The translations under genes were made by a program, and so were the position numbers. A stretch of DNA of 64,000 nt. Origin: Streptomyces halobius. GTDB lineage: Bacteria; Actinomycetota; Actinomycetes; Streptomycetales; Streptomycetaceae. The notes beneath the pieces are model-generated. The model did no database searches, was not told the origin of the DNA, and saw only the letters and a program-made list of their open reading frames with translations. The stretch spans positions 6,634,001 to 6,698,000 of the forward strand of contig NZ_CP086322.1 of NCBI RefSeq assembly GCF_023277745.1, in the 5' to 3' direction. Below, piece after piece: positions 25,345 to 35,966 of the stretch (position 1 is the first letter of the stretch; the number at the start of each line of letters is the position of its first letter).

Positions 25345-28092
25345 CTACGCGTCGCCGCCGGCCTCGCCCGCCTCGGCGGCGGTGACATCCAGCAGCTGGT
25401 ACCGGTCGATCGCCTGCTTCAGCAGCGAGCGGTCCACCTTGCCCTCCTTGGCGAGCTCGGTGAGCACGGCCAGGACGATCGACTGCGCGTCGATGTGGAA
25501 GAAGCGGCGGGCCGCACCACGGGTGTCCGCGAAGCCGAAGCCGTCGGCGCCCAGCGACTGGTACGTGCCCGGGACCCAGCGCGCGATCTGGTCCGGCACG
25601 GAACGCATCCAGTCCGAGACCGCGACCTTCGGGCCCTCGGCGCTCTGGAGCTTCCGCGTCACATACGGGACGCGCTGCTCCTCCTCCGGGTGCAGCAGGT
25701 TGTGCTCCTCGGCCGCCACCGCGTCGCGGCGCAGCTCGTTCCAGGAGGTGGCCGACCAGACGTCCGCCTTGACGTTCCACTCGTCCGCGAGGATCCGCTG
25801 CGCCTCGACGGCCCACGGCACCGCCACGCCCGACGCGAGGATCTGGGCAGCGTGCCGGCCCTTCTCGGCGGGCCGCACGCGGTGCAGACCCTTGAGGATG
25901 CCCTCGACGTCCACATCGGCGGGCTCCGCCGGGTGCAGGATCGGCTCGTTGTAGACGGTCAGGTAGTAGAAGATGTCCTCGCCATGGGGGAATTCGGCGC
26001 TCGCGCCGTACATCCTCCGCAGACCGTCCTTGACGATGTGCGCGATCTCGTAGCCGTAGGCCGGGTCGTACGCGACACAGGCCGGGTTGGTCGACGCCAG
26101 CAGCTGCGAGTGGCCGTCCGCGTGCTGCAGGCCCTCACCGGTCAGCGTCGTACGGCCGGCGGTCGCGCCGAGCACAAAGCCGCGCGCGAGCTGGTCCGCC
26201 ATCTGCCAGAACTGGTCACCGGTGCGCTGGAACCCGAACATCGAGTAGAAGACGTAGATCGGGATCAGCGGCTCGCCGTGCGTGGCGTAGGCGGAGCCCG
26301 CCGCGATCAGCGACGCGGTGCAGCCCGCCTCGGAGATGCCGTCGTGCAGCATCTGGCCGGTCGGCGACTCCTTGTAGGCGAGCAGCAGTTCACGGTCCAC
26401 CGACTCGTACTGCTGGCCCAGCGGGTTGTAGATCTTCGCCGACGGGAAGAACGCGTCCATGCCGAAGGTGCGGTACTCGTCGGGCGCGATCGGCACGAAG
26501 CGCTTGCCGATCTCCTTGTCCCGCATCAGGTCCTTGAGCACCCGGACGAACGCCATGGTCGTGGCGATCTTCTGCTGGCCCGAGCCCTTCTTGGCGCCCG
26601 CGTAGACCTTGTCGCCCGGCAGCTGCAGCGGCTTGCTGCGCACGACACGGGTCGGGACGTAACCGCCGAGCGCCTTGCGGCGGTCGTGCATGTACTGGAT
26701 CTCTTCGGAGTCCCGGCCCGGGTGGTAGTAGGGCGGGGCGCCGTGCTCCAGGTCCTTGTCCGGAATCGGCAGGTGCAGCCGGTCACGGAAGCGCTTGAGG
26801 TCGTCGACCGTCAGCTTCTTCATCTGGTGGGTCGCGTTGCGGCCCTCGAAGTTCGGGCCGAGGGTCCAGCCCTTGACGGTCTGCGCGAGGATCACCGTCG
26901 GCTGGCCCTTGTGCGCCTTGGCCGCCGCGTACGCCGCGTAGATCTTCTTGTGGTCGTGACCGCCGCGCCCCAGGTGCAGGATCTGGTCGTCGGTCATGTT
27001 CTCGACCATGGCGCGCAGCCGGTGGTCGTCACCGAAGAAGTGCTGGCGGATGTACGCACCGGTCTCGGTGGCGTACGTCTGGAACTGGCCGTCCGGCGTG
27101 CTGTTGAGCTTGTTGACCAGGATGCCGTCGCGGTCCTGCGCGAGCAGCGGGTCCCAGCTGCGGTCCCACACCAGCTTGATGACGTTCCAGCCGGCGCCGC
27201 GGAACTGCGACTCCAGCTCCTGCATGATCTTGCCGTTGCCGCGGACCGGGCCGTCCAGACGCTGCAGGTTGCAGTTGACGACGAAGGTCAGGTTGTCCAG
27301 GCCCTCACGGGCGGCGAGGGACAGCTGGCCGAGCGACTCCGGCTCGTCCATCTCACCGTCGCCGAGGTAGGCCCACACGTGCGACGGGGAGGTGTCGGCG
27401 ATGCCGCGGGCCTCCATGTAGCGGTTCATCCGGGCCTGGTAGATCGCGCCGAGGGGGCCGAGGCCCATCGAGACGGTCGGGAACTCCCAGAAGTCCGGCA
27501 TCAGGCGCGGGTGCGGGTAGCTCGACAGACCGTTCGGGGCCTTGGACTTCTCCTGGCGGAAGGCGTCGAGCTGGGGCTCGGACAGCCGGTCCAGAAGGAA
27601 CGCGCGGGCGTAGACGCCGGGGGAGGCGTGGCCCTGGAAGAAGATCTGGTCGCCGCCGTCGCCCTCGTCCTTGCCCCGGAAGAAGTGGTTGAAGCCCACG
27701 TCGTAGAGGGAGGCGGAGGAGGCGAAGGTGGCGATGTGGCCGCCGACGCCGATGCCGGGGCGCTGGGCGCGGGACACCATGACGGCCGCGTTCCACCGGG
27801 TCGCGTTCAGGATCTTGCGCTCGATCTCCTCGTTGCCGGGGAAGAACGGCTCGTCCTTGGTCGCGATGGTGTTGATGTAGTCCGTGCTGCGCATCTCGGG
27901 CACGGCCACACGCTTCTCGCGGGCCCGCTCGATCAGGCGAAGCATGAGGTAGCGGGCACGTTCCCGGCCTCGCTCATCGACGGCAGCGTCGAGCGAGTCG
28001 AGCCATTCCTGGGTCTCTTCGGGATCGAAGTCCGGGACCTGGCTGGGAAGGCCGCCAATGATGATCGGGTTTCGATCGGATCCGGAAGCCAC
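25345..28092 (-). CDS. aceE: Pyruvate dehydrogenase E1 component, homodimeric type
   Basis: A 915-residue thiamine-diphosphate enzyme that decarboxylates pyruvate and acetylates the lipoyl groups of E2. It supplies acetyl-CoA. The ThDP motif [13 protein letters not shown]...[11 protein letters not shown] is present (about 245-280), as are the AceE signatures [21 protein letters not shown] and [20 protein letters not shown]. It is full length compared with the 887-residue E. coli enzyme. No E2 or E3 gene is adjacent, which is normal in Streptomyces. A terminator lies downstream and a 528-nt gap upstream. Confidence 0.96.
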   Translation of the reverse strand: MASGSDRNPIIIGGLPSQVPDFDPEETQEWLDSLDAAVDERGRERARYLMLRLIERAREKRVAVPEMRSTDYINTIATKDEPFFPGNEEIERKILNATRWNAAVMVSRAQRPGIGVGGHIATFASSASLYDVGFNHFFRGKDEGDGGDQIFFQGHASPGVYARAFLLDRLSEPQLDAFRQEKSKAPNGLSSYPHPRLMPDFWEFPTVSMGLGPLGAIYQARMNRYMEARGIADTSPSHVWAYLGDGEMDEPESLGQLSLAAREGLDNLTFVVNCNLQRLDGPVRGNGKIMQELESQFRGAGWNVIKLVWDRSWDPLLAQDRDGILVNKLNSTPDGQFQTYATETGAYIRQHFFGDDHRLRAMVENMTDDQILHLGRGGHDHKKIYAAYAAAKAHKGQPTVILAQTVKGWTLGPNFEGRNATHQMKKLTVDDLKRFRDRLHLPIPDKDLEHGAPPYYHPGRDSEEIQYMHDRRKALGGYVPTRVVRSKPLQLPGDKVYAGAKKGSGQQKIATTMAFVRVLKDLMRDKEIGKRFVPIAPDEYRTFGMDAFFPSAKIYNPLGQQYESVDRELLLAYKESPTGQMLHDGISEAGCTASLIAAGSAYATHGEPLIPIYVFYSMFGFQRTGDQFWQMADQLARGFVLGATAGRTTLTGEGLQHADGHSQLLASTNPACVAYDPAYGYEIAHIVKDGLRRMYGASAEFPHGEDIFYYLTVYNEPILHPAEPADVDVEGILKGLHRVRPAEKGRHAAQILASGVAVPWAVEAQRILADEWNVKADVWSATSWNELRRDAVAAEEHNLLHPEEEQRVPYVTRKLQSAEGPKVAVSDWMRSVPDQIARWVPGTYQSLGADGFGFADTRGAARRFFHIDAQSIVLAVLTELAKEGKVDRSLLKQAIDRYQLLDVTAAEAGEAGGDA

Positions 28093-28620
28093 GCTGTTCC
28101 TTCGTGTTCGGGTCGTGTCGTGCTCGGCACGCCGTTGCTGCTGCGCACGGGGACGAATGCGGTCTGTACTGTCTGTGGTGTCGGTGTCGCGCCGTCTTCC
28201 ATCGTGTACCGAGCCACACGGCTACGTCATCTCTACCGCCGGGTAACCGACGGCCGGGAGAGGGGCACGGAAAGGCCGGTTTCTCGGGTCGGCCAAATCG
28301 CAACCATACGCCCATGTCGAAAGTCCCTCGCGTACGGCCGTGCGCCTCCCGAAAACGGACCCGGCGCGCGGCCGGCACCCCCCAAAGGGCCCAGCCGCGC
28401 GCGTATACCCCACAAACCCGGCAGAACGCTGTGGTGTGAATCACTTCGCCGTGTCCCGGTGGGGTCGTGGTTGAGGCGAGACGCGTTCAATCGTCACCGT
28501 TTCGGCGGTCTCGACCTCCGGGTACTTGCGCGATCCGCCCGGCCCGTGTGGACTACGCCCAATGCTCCGCGCACGCGCGGGGCCCAAAAGCGTTTTCCGA
28601 AACATGACAGGAGGCAATCC
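28093..28620. other. Divergent control region between aceE and the DUF3052 gene
   Basis: This 528-nt gap carries the promoters for aceE (minus) and the DUF3052 gene (plus). It contains no recognisable gene. I see no clear consensus promoter. The AGGAGG ribosome site at the right end belongs to the DUF3052 gene. Confidence 0.5.
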
Positions 28621-29052
28621 GTGAGCGCGACCGCGGACCACGCGGAGACGAACCTTGCCGTAAGGCTGGGTTTCAAGCCCGACCAGGTGGTCCAGGAGAT
28701 CGGCTACGACGATGACGTCGACCAGGAGCTCCGTGAGACCATCAAAGCGGTCACCGGCACCGAGCTGGTCGACGAGGAATACGACGACGTGGCCGATGCC
28801 GTGGTGCTCTGGTTCCGCGAGGACGACGGGGACCTGACCGATGCGCTGGTGGATGCCATCGCCTACATGGAAGAGGGAGGTTCCATCCTCCTGCTGACGC
28901 CGAAGACCGGCCGCGACGGCTACGTCGAGGCGAGCGAGATCAGCGAGGCCGCGAGGACCGCGGGCCTGTCCGCGAGCAAGAGCGTCAGCGCGGGCAAGGA
29001 CTGGACCGGCAGTCGCCTTGTGACCCCGAAGGCAGCGGCGAAGAGGCGCTGA
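28621..29052 (+). CDS. DUF3052 family protein
   Basis: A 143-residue acidic protein beginning VSATADHAETNLAVRLGFKPDQVVQEIGYDDDVD, the signature of actinobacterial DUF3052, found next to aceE in Streptomyces. Function unknown; its acidic middle (FREDDGDLTDALVDAIAYMEEGGSILLLTPKTG) resembles small regulatory proteins. AGGAGG stands 6 nt before the GTG at 28621. The frame upstream is open for a long way as an antisense shadow of aceE and is not part of the gene. A terminator follows. Confidence 0.92.
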   Translation: MSATADHAETNLAVRLGFKPDQVVQEIGYDDDVDQELRETIKAVTGTELVDEEYDDVADAVVLWFREDDGDLTDALVDAIAYMEEGGSILLLTPKTGRDGYVEASEISEAARTAGLSASKSVSAGKDWTGSRLVTPKAAAKRR

Positions 29053-29077
29053 GCCCGGCCCGCCCCGGCGTTCGTCA

Positions 29078-29113
29078 CCGAGCCCCCTCCGTCCTGTTCC
29101 GGAGGGGGCTCGG
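29078..29113. terminator. Terminator after the DUF3052 gene
   Basis: CCGAGCCCCCTCC and its exact complement flank a 10-nt loop, 25 nt beyond the stop codon and before the peroxiredoxin gene on the same strand. Confidence 0.85.
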
Positions 29114-29201
29114 CCCTGTTCAGGAGGGGTTTCTCGGGGCGTTTGGCCCGGCGCGTAGGGTTGGGCGCGTCCAGTTGAGAGAGCGAAAGGGAAGCAACCC
29201 C

Positions 29202-29660
29202 ATGGCGATCGAGGTCGGCACCAAGGCTCCGGATTTTGAGCTGAAGAACCAGCACGGCGAGCTGGTCAAACTCTCCGACTTCCGCGGTGAGAAGGCCGTC
29301 GTCCTGCTCTTCTACCCCTTCGCGTTCACCGGTGTGTGCACCGGCGAGCTGTGCGCGCTCCGTGACGAGCTGCCGAAGTTCGTCAACGACGACGTCCAGC
29401 TGCTGGCCGTCTCCAACGACTCCCCGTTCTCGCTGCGCGTCTTCTCGGAGCAGGAGGGACTGGAGTACCCGCTGCTGTCGGACTTCTGGCCGCACGGCGA
29501 GGCGTCGCGGGCGTACGGCGTCTTCGACGAGGAGAAGGGCTGCGCGGTCCGCGGCACGTTCGTCATCGACAAGGAGGGCGTGGTGCGCTGGACCGTCGTC
29601 AACGGCCTGCCCGACGCCCGCGACCTCAACGACTACGTCGAGGCGCTGGAAAACCTCTGA
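29202..29660 (+). CDS. Peroxiredoxin (AhpE/BCP-like)
   Basis: A 152-residue thioredoxin-fold peroxidase that reduces hydroperoxides in the cytoplasm. The peroxidatic Cys is in PFAFTGVCTGELC (Cys about 46), and a second Cys five residues later could act as the resolving Cys, as in BCP-type enzymes; AhpE proteins often have only the first. The WTVVNGLPDARDLNDY ending is AhpE-like. The ATG at 29202 has AAAGGGAAG upstream. Confidence 0.93.
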   Translation: MAIEVGTKAPDFELKNQHGELVKLSDFRGEKAVVLLFYPFAFTGVCTGELCALRDELPKFVNDDVQLLAVSNDSPFSLRVFSEQEGLEYPLLSDFWPHGEASRAYGVFDEEKGCAVRGTFVIDKEGVVRWTVVNGLPDARDLNDYVEALENL

Positions 29661-29836
29661 CCCTGGCCGCGTCCCGACGGACGCTCCCGGAGCCGTCGTC
29701 CCCGACATCGGTGTCCCTCGGCGTGCGATATCTGTAACTCGTCGGGAACCCGTCACTAGGATCGATTCGTTGATCTGATGCCATGCACGTTGGGGGCGCA
29801 AATCTTTACGTACCCCTCGAATCTAAGGGAGGACTC

Positions 29837-30412
29837 GTGGGAGTCAGCCTCAGCAAGGGCGGCAACGTCTCGCTGACGAAGGAAGCCCCCAATCTGACCG
29901 CCGTCCTCGTCGGTCTGGGCTGGGACGCGCGTACCACCACCGGTACGGATTTCGACCTGGACGCCAGCGCCCTGCTGACCAACGACCAGGGCAAGGTCGC
30001 CAACGACCAGAACTTCGTCTTTTTCAACAACCTGAAGAGCCCGGACGGTTCGGTCGAGCACACCGGCGACAACACCACCGGTGAGGGCGAGGGCGACGAC
30101 GAGGCCATCAAGGTGAACCTCGCCGGAGTGCCCGCCGATGTCCAGAAGGTCGTGTTCCCGGTGTCGATCTACGACGCCGAGACCCGTCAGCAGAGCTTCG
30201 GCCAGGTCCGCAACGCCTACATCCGCGTCGTCAACCAGGCCGACGGCAATGAGCTGGCCCGCTACGACCTGAGCGAGGACGCCTCGACCGAGACCGCCAT
30301 GGTCTTCGGCGAGCTGTACCGCAACGGCGCGGAGTGGAAGTTCCGTGCCATCGGCCAGGGCTACGCCTCCGGCCTGCGCGGCATCGCGCAGGACTTCGGC
30401 GTCAACGTCTGA
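29837..30412 (+). CDS. terD: TerD family protein (copy 1)
   Basis: A 191-residue TerD protein beginning [32 protein letters not shown]. Calcium-binding acidic motifs are present ([23 protein letters not shown]) and the C-terminus is [25 protein letters not shown]. TerD proteins bind Ca2+ and belong to membrane-associated stress complexes for tellurite, phage and redox stress. GTG 29837 follows AAGGGAGGA at good spacing. It is about 70% identical by eye to the next TerD gene, so the pair arose by duplication. First gene of the Ter cluster. Confidence 0.95.
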   Translation: MGVSLSKGGNVSLTKEAPNLTAVLVGLGWDARTTTGTDFDLDASALLTNDQGKVANDQNFVFFNNLKSPDGSVEHTGDNTTGEGEGDDEAIKVNLAGVPADVQKVVFPVSIYDAETRQQSFGQVRNAYIRVVNQADGNELARYDLSEDASTETAMVFGELYRNGAEWKFRAIGQGYASGLRGIAQDFGVNV

Positions 30413-30431
30413 CCGAGCTCAGCCATCTCGT

Positions 30432-30468
30432 CCGGCGCCGTACGTCCCCACGGGGCGTACGGCGCCGG
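30432..30468. terminator. Terminator between the two terD genes
   Basis: CCGGCGCCGTACG pairs exactly with CGTACGGCGCCGG. The 11-nt centre TCCCCACGGGG can extend the stem. It lies 20 nt past the first terD stop, so the second copy should have its own promoter. Confidence 0.82.
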
Positions 30469-30537
30469 GCGTGCTTGACAGCGACACGGGCCGCGCCGGA
30501 GTGCGGCCCGCACCGAACCGGGGAGGAAGCGAACACT

Positions 30538-31113
30538 ATGGGCGTCACGCTCGCCAAGGGGGGCAACGTCTCCCTGTCCAAGGCCGCTCCGAATCTCACT
30601 CAGATCATGGTCGGCCTCGGCTGGGACGCGCGCTCCACCACTGGAGCGCCGTTCGACCTCGACGCCAGCGCGCTGCTGTGCGAGTCGGGCCGGGTGCTGG
30701 GGGACGAGTACTTCGTCTTCTACAACAACCTCAAGAGCCCCGAGGGCTCCGTCGAGCACACCGGCGACAACCTCACCGGTGAAGGCGAGGGCGACGACGA
30801 GTCGATCCTGGTGGACCTCTCCCAGGTGCCGCAGCAGGTCGACAAGATTGTCTTTCCGGTCTCGATCCATGAGGCCGATGTGCGCGGCCAGAGCTTCGGC
30901 CAGGTCAGCAATGCTTTCATCCGCGTCGTCAATCAGGCCGACGGCTCCGAGCTCGCACGCTACGACCTGAGTGAGGACGCCTCCAGCGAGACCGCGATGA
31001 TCTTCGGCGAGGTGTACCGGCACAGCGGTGAGTGGAAGTTCCGCGCGGTAGGCCAGGGGTACGCGTCGGGCCTCAGAGGCATCGCTCTAGACTTCGGGGT
31101 CAACGTTTCGTAA
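30538..31113 (+). CDS. terD: TerD family protein (copy 2)
   Basis: A second 191-residue TerD with [61 protein letters not shown] and the same C-terminus. GGGAGGAAG stands before the ATG. Loss of the upstream copy would not obviously affect expression because of the intervening terminator. A Cys in the Ca2+-binding strand (ALLCESG) is specific to this copy. Confidence 0.95.
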   Translation: MGVTLAKGGNVSLSKAAPNLTQIMVGLGWDARSTTGAPFDLDASALLCESGRVLGDEYFVFYNNLKSPEGSVEHTGDNLTGEGEGDDESILVDLSQVPQQVDKIVFPVSIHEADVRGQSFGQVSNAFIRVVNQADGSELARYDLSEDASSETAMIFGEVYRHSGEWKFRAVGQGYASGLRGIALDFGVNVS

Positions 31114-31167
31114 AGGCGCCGCGCCGCGCGCGCGGAGACCCCCACACAGCAAGGGATTGGGTAGGCA

Positions 31168-32307
31168 GTGCTCCTGAAAACCTTTGGCTGGTCGTTTGCC
31201 GTCACGGCGCTCGGCCTGGCCTTCGCCGGCGTGCTCTGGGGGTGGCAGGGGCTCGCGATCGTCGGAATCCTGTCCATCCTGGAGATCTCGCTCTCGTTCG
31301 ACAACGCCGTCATCAACGCGGGCATCCTGCGCAAGATGAACGCGTTCTGGCAGAAGATCTTCCTCACCATCGGCATCCTCATCGCGGTGTTCGGCATGCG
31401 GCTGGTCTTCCCGGTCGCCATCGTCTCGATCACCGCGAAGCTCGGGCCGATCGAGGCGGTCAACCTCGCCATCCACGACCAGGCGAAGTACGAGGAACTG
31501 GTCACCGGCGCCCACCCGTCCATCGCGGCATTCGGCGGTATCTTCCTGCTGATGATCTTCCTCGACTTCATCTTCGAGGAGCGCGACTACAAGTGGCTGG
31601 CCTGGATCGAGAGACCGCTGGCCAGGATCGGCAAGCTCGACACGCTGTCCATCATCATCGCGCTGGTCGTCCTGCTGGTGACCGCGATGACGGTGGCCAC
31701 CGATGTCTCGCACGGCGGTGGTGACAAGAGCGTCACGGTGCTGCTGTCCGGCGTCGCCGGCCTCCTCACCTATCTCGTCGTCGGCGGAATCTCCGGCTTC
31801 TTCGAGGCCAAGCTGGAGGAGGACGTGGACGAGGTCGACGAGGAGGGTGAGGGTGCCGCGGCGCCCGCGAAGAAGAACGGGACCGGTGCGGCCGTGGGCC
31901 TGGCCGGCAAGGCCGCGTTCTTCATGTTCCTCTACCTGGAGGTCATCGACGCGTCCTTCTCCTTCGACGGCGTCATCGGCGCGTTCGCCATCACCAACGA
32001 CATCTTCATGATGGCGCTGGGTCTGGGCATCGGCGCGATGTACATCCGTTCGCTGACGGTCTTCCTCGTCCGCAGGGGGACCCTGGACGAGTACGTCTAT
32101 CTGGAGCACGGCGCGCACTACGCGATCGGCGCGCTGGGCCTCATCCTGCTCATCACTATCAAGTACGAGATCAACGAGGTCATCACCGGCCTGATCGGCC
32201 TCGTGTTGATCGCCCTCTCGTTCTGGTCGTCGGTGCTGAAGATCCGGCGCGACAGCAAGTCCGAGAGCGGATCCGGGACCAAGCCGGAAGTCCCGTCCGG
32301 AGTGTGA
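31168..32307 (+). CDS. DUF475 / TerC-like integral membrane protein
   Basis: A 379-residue protein with about nine hydrophobic segments. Two inverted TerC-type motifs are present: LEISLSFDNAVINAGIL near residues 37-53 and LEVIDASFSFDGVIGAFAI near 255-273, each with the buried acidic residues typical of TerC/DUF475 metal-related membrane proteins. A charged cytosolic loop (EEDVDEVDEEGEG, about 215-230) separates the halves. The start is a GTG with a weak site. It probably provides the membrane platform for the TerD proteins around it. Confidence 0.9.
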   Translation: MLLKTFGWSFAVTALGLAFAGVLWGWQGLAIVGILSILEISLSFDNAVINAGILRKMNAFWQKIFLTIGILIAVFGMRLVFPVAIVSITAKLGPIEAVNLAIHDQAKYEELVTGAHPSIAAFGGIFLLMIFLDFIFEERDYKWLAWIERPLARIGKLDTLSIIIALVVLLVTAMTVATDVSHGGGDKSVTVLLSGVAGLLTYLVVGGISGFFEAKLEEDVDEVDEEGEGAAAPAKKNGTGAAVGLAGKAAFFMFLYLEVIDASFSFDGVIGAFAITNDIFMMALGLGIGAMYIRSLTVFLVRRGTLDEYVYLEHGAHYAIGALGLILLITIKYEINEVITGLIGLVLIALSFWSSVLKIRRDSKSESGSGTKPEVPSGV

Positions 32308-32334
32308 CGCGGCGCTGATTGAGGAACGCTCTCT

Positions 32335-32374
32335 GCGGGGCGGCCATGGGGTGCGGACCTCACGGCCGCCCCGC
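32335..32374. terminator. Hairpin between the DUF475 and TerA-like genes
   Basis: GCGGGGCGGCC and GGCCGCCCCGC form a perfect 11-bp stem with an 18-nt loop in the 90-nt gap, 27 nt after the DUF475 stop. Confidence 0.7.
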
Positions 32375-32397
32375 GGCATTCGGGGCTGAACAATGGG

Positions 32398-33135
32398 GTG
32401 GGCAAGGTGTCTTTCCTGGAGAAATGGTGGCGTGGTGGTGCACCGAAGTACGACAACGGCGGGGCGTCGTACGTCGTCGAGCTGACGAAGCGGAATCCGG
32501 TCATCTCGCTGACGAAGCAGGGGGCGGCCACCGGGCATCTGAGGGTCAATCTGCACTGGCAGATGCGCACCTCGGACCTCGGTGAGCAGCGCCGGGGCAG
32601 CCTGCTGCGGCACCCGGGCAAATTGTTCAAGCCCGAGGTGGTGCAGGCGCAGGGGCCGGCCGTGGTCAAGATCGACCTTGATCTGGCCTGTATGTACGAG
32701 CTCGAGGACGGCACCAAGGGTGTGGTGCAGCCGCTGGGCAATTTCCTCGGCGACCTCAACTCCCCGCCGTTCGTGAAGCTCAGCGGCGACGACCGGTTCG
32801 GCTCACCGTCCGGCGAGACGCTCTACCTCAACATGGACCACCGCGACGAGATCAAGCGGATGCTGGTCTTCGTCTATATCTACGACGGGACGCCGGCGTT
32901 CGACCGTACGCATGCGGTGGTGACGCTCTATCCCAGCAATGGGCCGCGGCTGGAGATCAAGCTCGATGAGCGGGCGCCACAGGCCCGTTCCTGCGCCATA
33001 TTCATGCTGGAGAACACCAAGGGCGAGCTGACGGTGCGTCGCGAGGTGAAGTACGTCTACGGCTTCCAGGCGGAGCTCGACCGGCTGTACGGCTGGGGGC
33101 TGCAGTGGGGCCGGGGGTACAAGTCGAAGGTGTGA
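32398..33135 (+). CDS. TerA-like tellurium-resistance protein
   Basis: A 245-residue protein beginning VGKVSFLEKWWRGG that contains a divergent TerD-like beta-sandwich: VELTKRNPVISLTKQG, then KIDLDLACMYELEDGTKGVVQPLGN and LVFVYIYDGTPAFDRTHAVVTLYP. The acidic Ca2+ ligands are only partly kept. Such TerA-type proteins accompany TerD in stress-response clusters. The GTG at 32398 or 32407 could start it; ribosome sites are weak. Confidence 0.82.
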   Translation: MGKVSFLEKWWRGGAPKYDNGGASYVVELTKRNPVISLTKQGAATGHLRVNLHWQMRTSDLGEQRRGSLLRHPGKLFKPEVVQAQGPAVVKIDLDLACMYELEDGTKGVVQPLGNFLGDLNSPPFVKLSGDDRFGSPSGETLYLNMDHRDEIKRMLVFVYIYDGTPAFDRTHAVVTLYPSNGPRLEIKLDERAPQARSCAIFMLENTKGELTVRREVKYVYGFQAELDRLYGWGLQWGRGYKSKV

Positions 33136-33171
33136 GAGCGGGACCGGGGCGTGGCGTCCGCGGGCGCGCTG

Positions 33172-33196
33172 CCCGGGGCCGGTGGGCGGCCCCGGG
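33172..33196. terminator. Bidirectional terminator between TerA-like and TerD-tail genes
   Basis: CCCGGGGCC and GGCCCCGGG pair perfectly around GGTGGGC in the 85-nt gap between converging genes. Confidence 0.65.
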
Positions 33197-33220
33197 GGGA
33201 CCGGTGGGTGCCGGTTGCCG

Positions 33221-34510
33221 CTAGCGGCGCTGGAACTGCGGGCCCTGGGGCGGCAGTACGAACGACGGGTCCGGCACGAAGGGCTGTTGCTGCGTCGGGT
33301 AGCCGTAGGCCGAGGGAAGGTGCGGCTGCTGCTGGGGCGGCTGTGGATAGCCGTATGCGGACGGCGGTTGCTGCGGGGGCTGGTACTGGGGCGGCGGGCC
33401 CGGATAACCGTACGTGGGCGGTGACGTCGGCTGGCCGGGCGGCTGGGCCGGTGGTGGCGGAACGTTCTGCGGATAGCCGTAGCCGCCGCCGGCGGCGGGC
33501 TGTGGCGGGGGCGGCGGGGACGCGGCGGCCCCCGAGGGCAGCGGGGCGGCGGAGAACGGCTCCGGCATCGGGTCCGGCACATGCTGGGTGACGGCTTCGG
33601 GGTCGGCCCCCGGATACGTCTGCGGGGCCGCCGCGGACGGTGCTCCGACGGCCTCTTCCGGCCAGGCACTGGGCGGCGGGGACGCCGGGGCGGGGGGCTG
33701 GTCGGTGGTGCTCGGCTTCGGGGTGTTCGGGCCGGCGGTCTGCGGTTCGGCGGTGCCCGATTCGGCCGAGCCGGGTTCGGTGGTGGTCGGGGCGCTGGCG
33801 GCTTGCTCTCCTGTGGTCGGTCCGTCGGCGGCCGGCCGGCCTGCGGTCGGTTCGCCTATGGGCGACGGATCGTCGGCGGGGGCTGTGGGGGCCGCGGCGG
33901 TCGGGGCCTCCTGGGTGGGCGCTTCCGGTGCGAGCGGGGGCGCTTGCCCGGCGGCCGGGGAGTCGTCCTCCTCCACCGAGATGCCGAACTCGGTTGCCAG
34001 ACCGACCAGACCGCTCGCGTACCCCTGCCCCAGCGCGCGGAACTTCCAGGTCTCGGCGCGCCGGTACAGCTCCCCGCAGATCAGCGCCGTCTCATCGCCC
34101 GTCTCGGGCACGACGTCGAACACCGCGATCGGATCGTCATCGCCGTCTCCGGCCGCGTCGAAGAGGAGCATGCGCAGATCGGATACCAGCCCGAAGGCGC
34201 CGCCGTCCGACGACGCGGTCAGGACGACCCGGTCCACGGACGGATCCAGAGCGGACAGATCCGCCTCGATGGTGTCCGTCAGGCCGTCGGCGAGGCGGGT
34301 CTTGGGCAGATGCCGGACCAGGCCGCTGGGGTGCCGCGGCTGGTTGTAGAAGACGAAGTCCTCATCGGAGCGCACGCGTCCCTCGGCTCCGACCAGCAGC
34401 GCCGAGGCATCGACATCGGGGACACCGGCGCCGGGCGTCCAGCGCAGCACGGCCCGTACGGCCGTGGCGTCGAGGGGTACGTTCGACCCTTTCAGCATCG
34501 CGTGCGTCAT
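33221..34510 (-). CDS. TerD domain protein with long Pro/Gln/Tyr-rich tail
   Basis: The 429-residue protein has a TerD domain (1-185: FKGS-like [85 protein letters not shown]). A tail of about 240 residues follows: first an Ala/Pro/Thr-rich part, then repeats of the type YGYPxPPxQ. Low-complexity tails of this kind tether or phase-separate complexes; no enzyme is present. ATG 34510 is the first codon of the TerD homology. Divergent from the lyase gene with 219 nt between starts. Confidence 0.92.
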   Translation of the reverse strand: MTHAMLKGSNVPLDATAVRAVLRWTPGAGVPDVDASALLVGAEGRVRSDEDFVFYNQPRHPSGLVRHLPKTRLADGLTDTIEADLSALDPSVDRVVLTASSDGGAFGLVSDLRMLLFDAAGDGDDDPIAVFDVVPETGDETALICGELYRRAETWKFRALGQGYASGLVGLATEFGISVEEDDSPAAGQAPPLAPEAPTQEAPTAAAPTAPADDPSPIGEPTAGRPAADGPTTGEQAASAPTTTEPGSAESGTAEPQTAGPNTPKPSTTDQPPAPASPPPSAWPEEAVGAPSAAAPQTYPGADPEAVTQHVPDPMPEPFSAAPLPSGAAASPPPPPQPAAGGGYGYPQNVPPPPAQPPGQPTSPPTYGYPGPPPQYQPPQQPPSAYGYPQPPQQQPHLPSAYGYPTQQQPFVPDPSFVLPPQGPQFQRR

Positions 34511-34729
34511 GCGGTAATCCTGCCTTCCCGGAGGTCGCAGCGACAACGCGGGGGCCTGTGCGAACGTGCACGGGGTGTGCTCGTGGATATCGAAGCGTCT
34601 CGCCCGGGTTACGAGATTTTCACGCACCGGGGAACCAACCCTTCTCCCGCACACGTACGATTACCGGCTGGATCCAGACAGCGAGACGCAGCGGGTGTGC
34701 CCGGGTCCCGCCTGTATACGGGGAGTTGT

Positions 34730-35902
34730 ATGCGTCATTTTGGGCACCTTGCGCCCGACATCCGGAAGAGCTTGTTCCACCAGGAGCCCGCGGAGTTCAC
34801 CGCTGACTCCCCGGCCCGCATGCTCGCGGTAGCCCTGGGTGCCACGCTCTACAGCCCTGCCACCCGGCCGAAACTCGCCGCCGACATCATCAAACAGGCG
34901 GGTCTCGGCGTGGTGTCCATGGTGCTGTGTCTGGAGGACTCCATAGGGGACGGGGATGTCGCGGCCGGCGAGGAGAATCTCGTCCGGCAGTTCGCACTGC
35001 TCGACGAGGCGGCAGCGGGGGGCACCGACCTTCCGCTGCTGTTCATCCGCGTCCGTGAGCCCGGTCAAATACCGGATCTGATACGCCGGATGGGGGCCAC
35101 CGCGCGCAGACTGTCCGGATTCGTACTGCCGAAGTTCACCGCGGAACGCGGAGCCCCGTTCCTGGAGGCGCTCGTCAAGGCCGAGTCCGCCTGCGGACGG
35201 CGGCTGTTCGCGATGCCGGTGCTGGAATCTCCGCAGCTGCTGCATCTGGAGAGCCGCACCGAAACCCTGCAGGGGATCGCCAGGACCGTTGACGCATACC
35301 GGGAACGGGTGCTCGCCCTGAGGCTCGGCGTCACGGACTTCTGCTCGGCCTACGGGCTCCGCCGGGCACCCGACATGACGGCGTATGACGTCCATATCGT
35401 GGCCTCCGTGATCGCCGACGTGGTGAATGTGCTGGGCCGGGCGGACGGTACGGGCTTCACGGTGACCGGCCCGGTGTGGGAGTACTTCCGGCTGCACGAG
35501 CGGATGTTCAAGCCCCAGCTGCGACGCAGCCCCTTCCTGGGGCGGGCCGAGGAACTGCGCACGGCACTGATCGAGCACGACATGGACGGTCTGCTGCGTG
35601 AGATCGAGCTGGACCGCGCGAACGGACTGCAGGGCAAGACCTGTATCCATCCCTCGCATGTCGCGCCGGTGCACGCGCTGTCGGTCGTCAGTCACGAGGA
35701 GTTCAGCGACGCCGCGGACATCCTGCGGCCCGAGCGGTGCGACGGCGGGGTCATGCGCTCCGCCTATACGAACAAGATGAACGAGGTGAAGCCGCATCGC
35801 GCCTGGGCGGAGCGCACGCTGCTGCGCGCCGAGGCGTTCGGCGTCGCGCACGAGGGCGTCGGTTTCGTGGAACTGCTGGAGGCGAGCCTTCCGCAGGCGT
35901 AG
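34730..35902 (+). CDS. HpcH/HpaI aldolase / citrate-lyase family protein (Ter biosynthetic module)
   Basis: A 390-residue TIM-barrel protein beginning MRHFGHLAPDIRKSLFHQEP. The C-C lyase motif MVLCLEDSIGDGD holds the metal-binding acidic residues, and LFAMPVLESPQLL and GKTCIHPSHV are typical of citrate lyase beta-like barrels. In Ter stress clusters this lyase is the first enzyme of a predicted nucleoside-like metabolite pathway together with phosphoribosyltransferases and a HAD phosphatase; all three follow here. GGGGAG stands 6 nt before the ATG. The reaction is not known experimentally. Confidence 0.9.
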   Translation: MRHFGHLAPDIRKSLFHQEPAEFTADSPARMLAVALGATLYSPATRPKLAADIIKQAGLGVVSMVLCLEDSIGDGDVAAGEENLVRQFALLDEAAAGGTDLPLLFIRVREPGQIPDLIRRMGATARRLSGFVLPKFTAERGAPFLEALVKAESACGRRLFAMPVLESPQLLHLESRTETLQGIARTVDAYRERVLALRLGVTDFCSAYGLRRAPDMTAYDVHIVASVIADVVNVLGRADGTGFTVTGPVWEYFRLHERMFKPQLRRSPFLGRAEELRTALIEHDMDGLLREIELDRANGLQGKTCIHPSHVAPVHALSVVSHEEFSDAADILRPERCDGGVMRSAYTNKMNEVKPHRAWAERTLLRAEAFGVAHEGVGFVELLEASLPQA

Positions 35903-35966
35903 CACGGGCCGGACCGGCTCCGGAAGGATCCGGACGGCGGAGCGGCCGGGCAGGAGGCACCGGACG

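Noticed and set aside
25495..28620. Long plus-strand open frame antisense to aceE that continues into the DUF3052 gene
   Set aside because: AceE on the minus strand is unmistakable. Only the part from GTG 28621, with AGGAGG and family homology, is a real gene.
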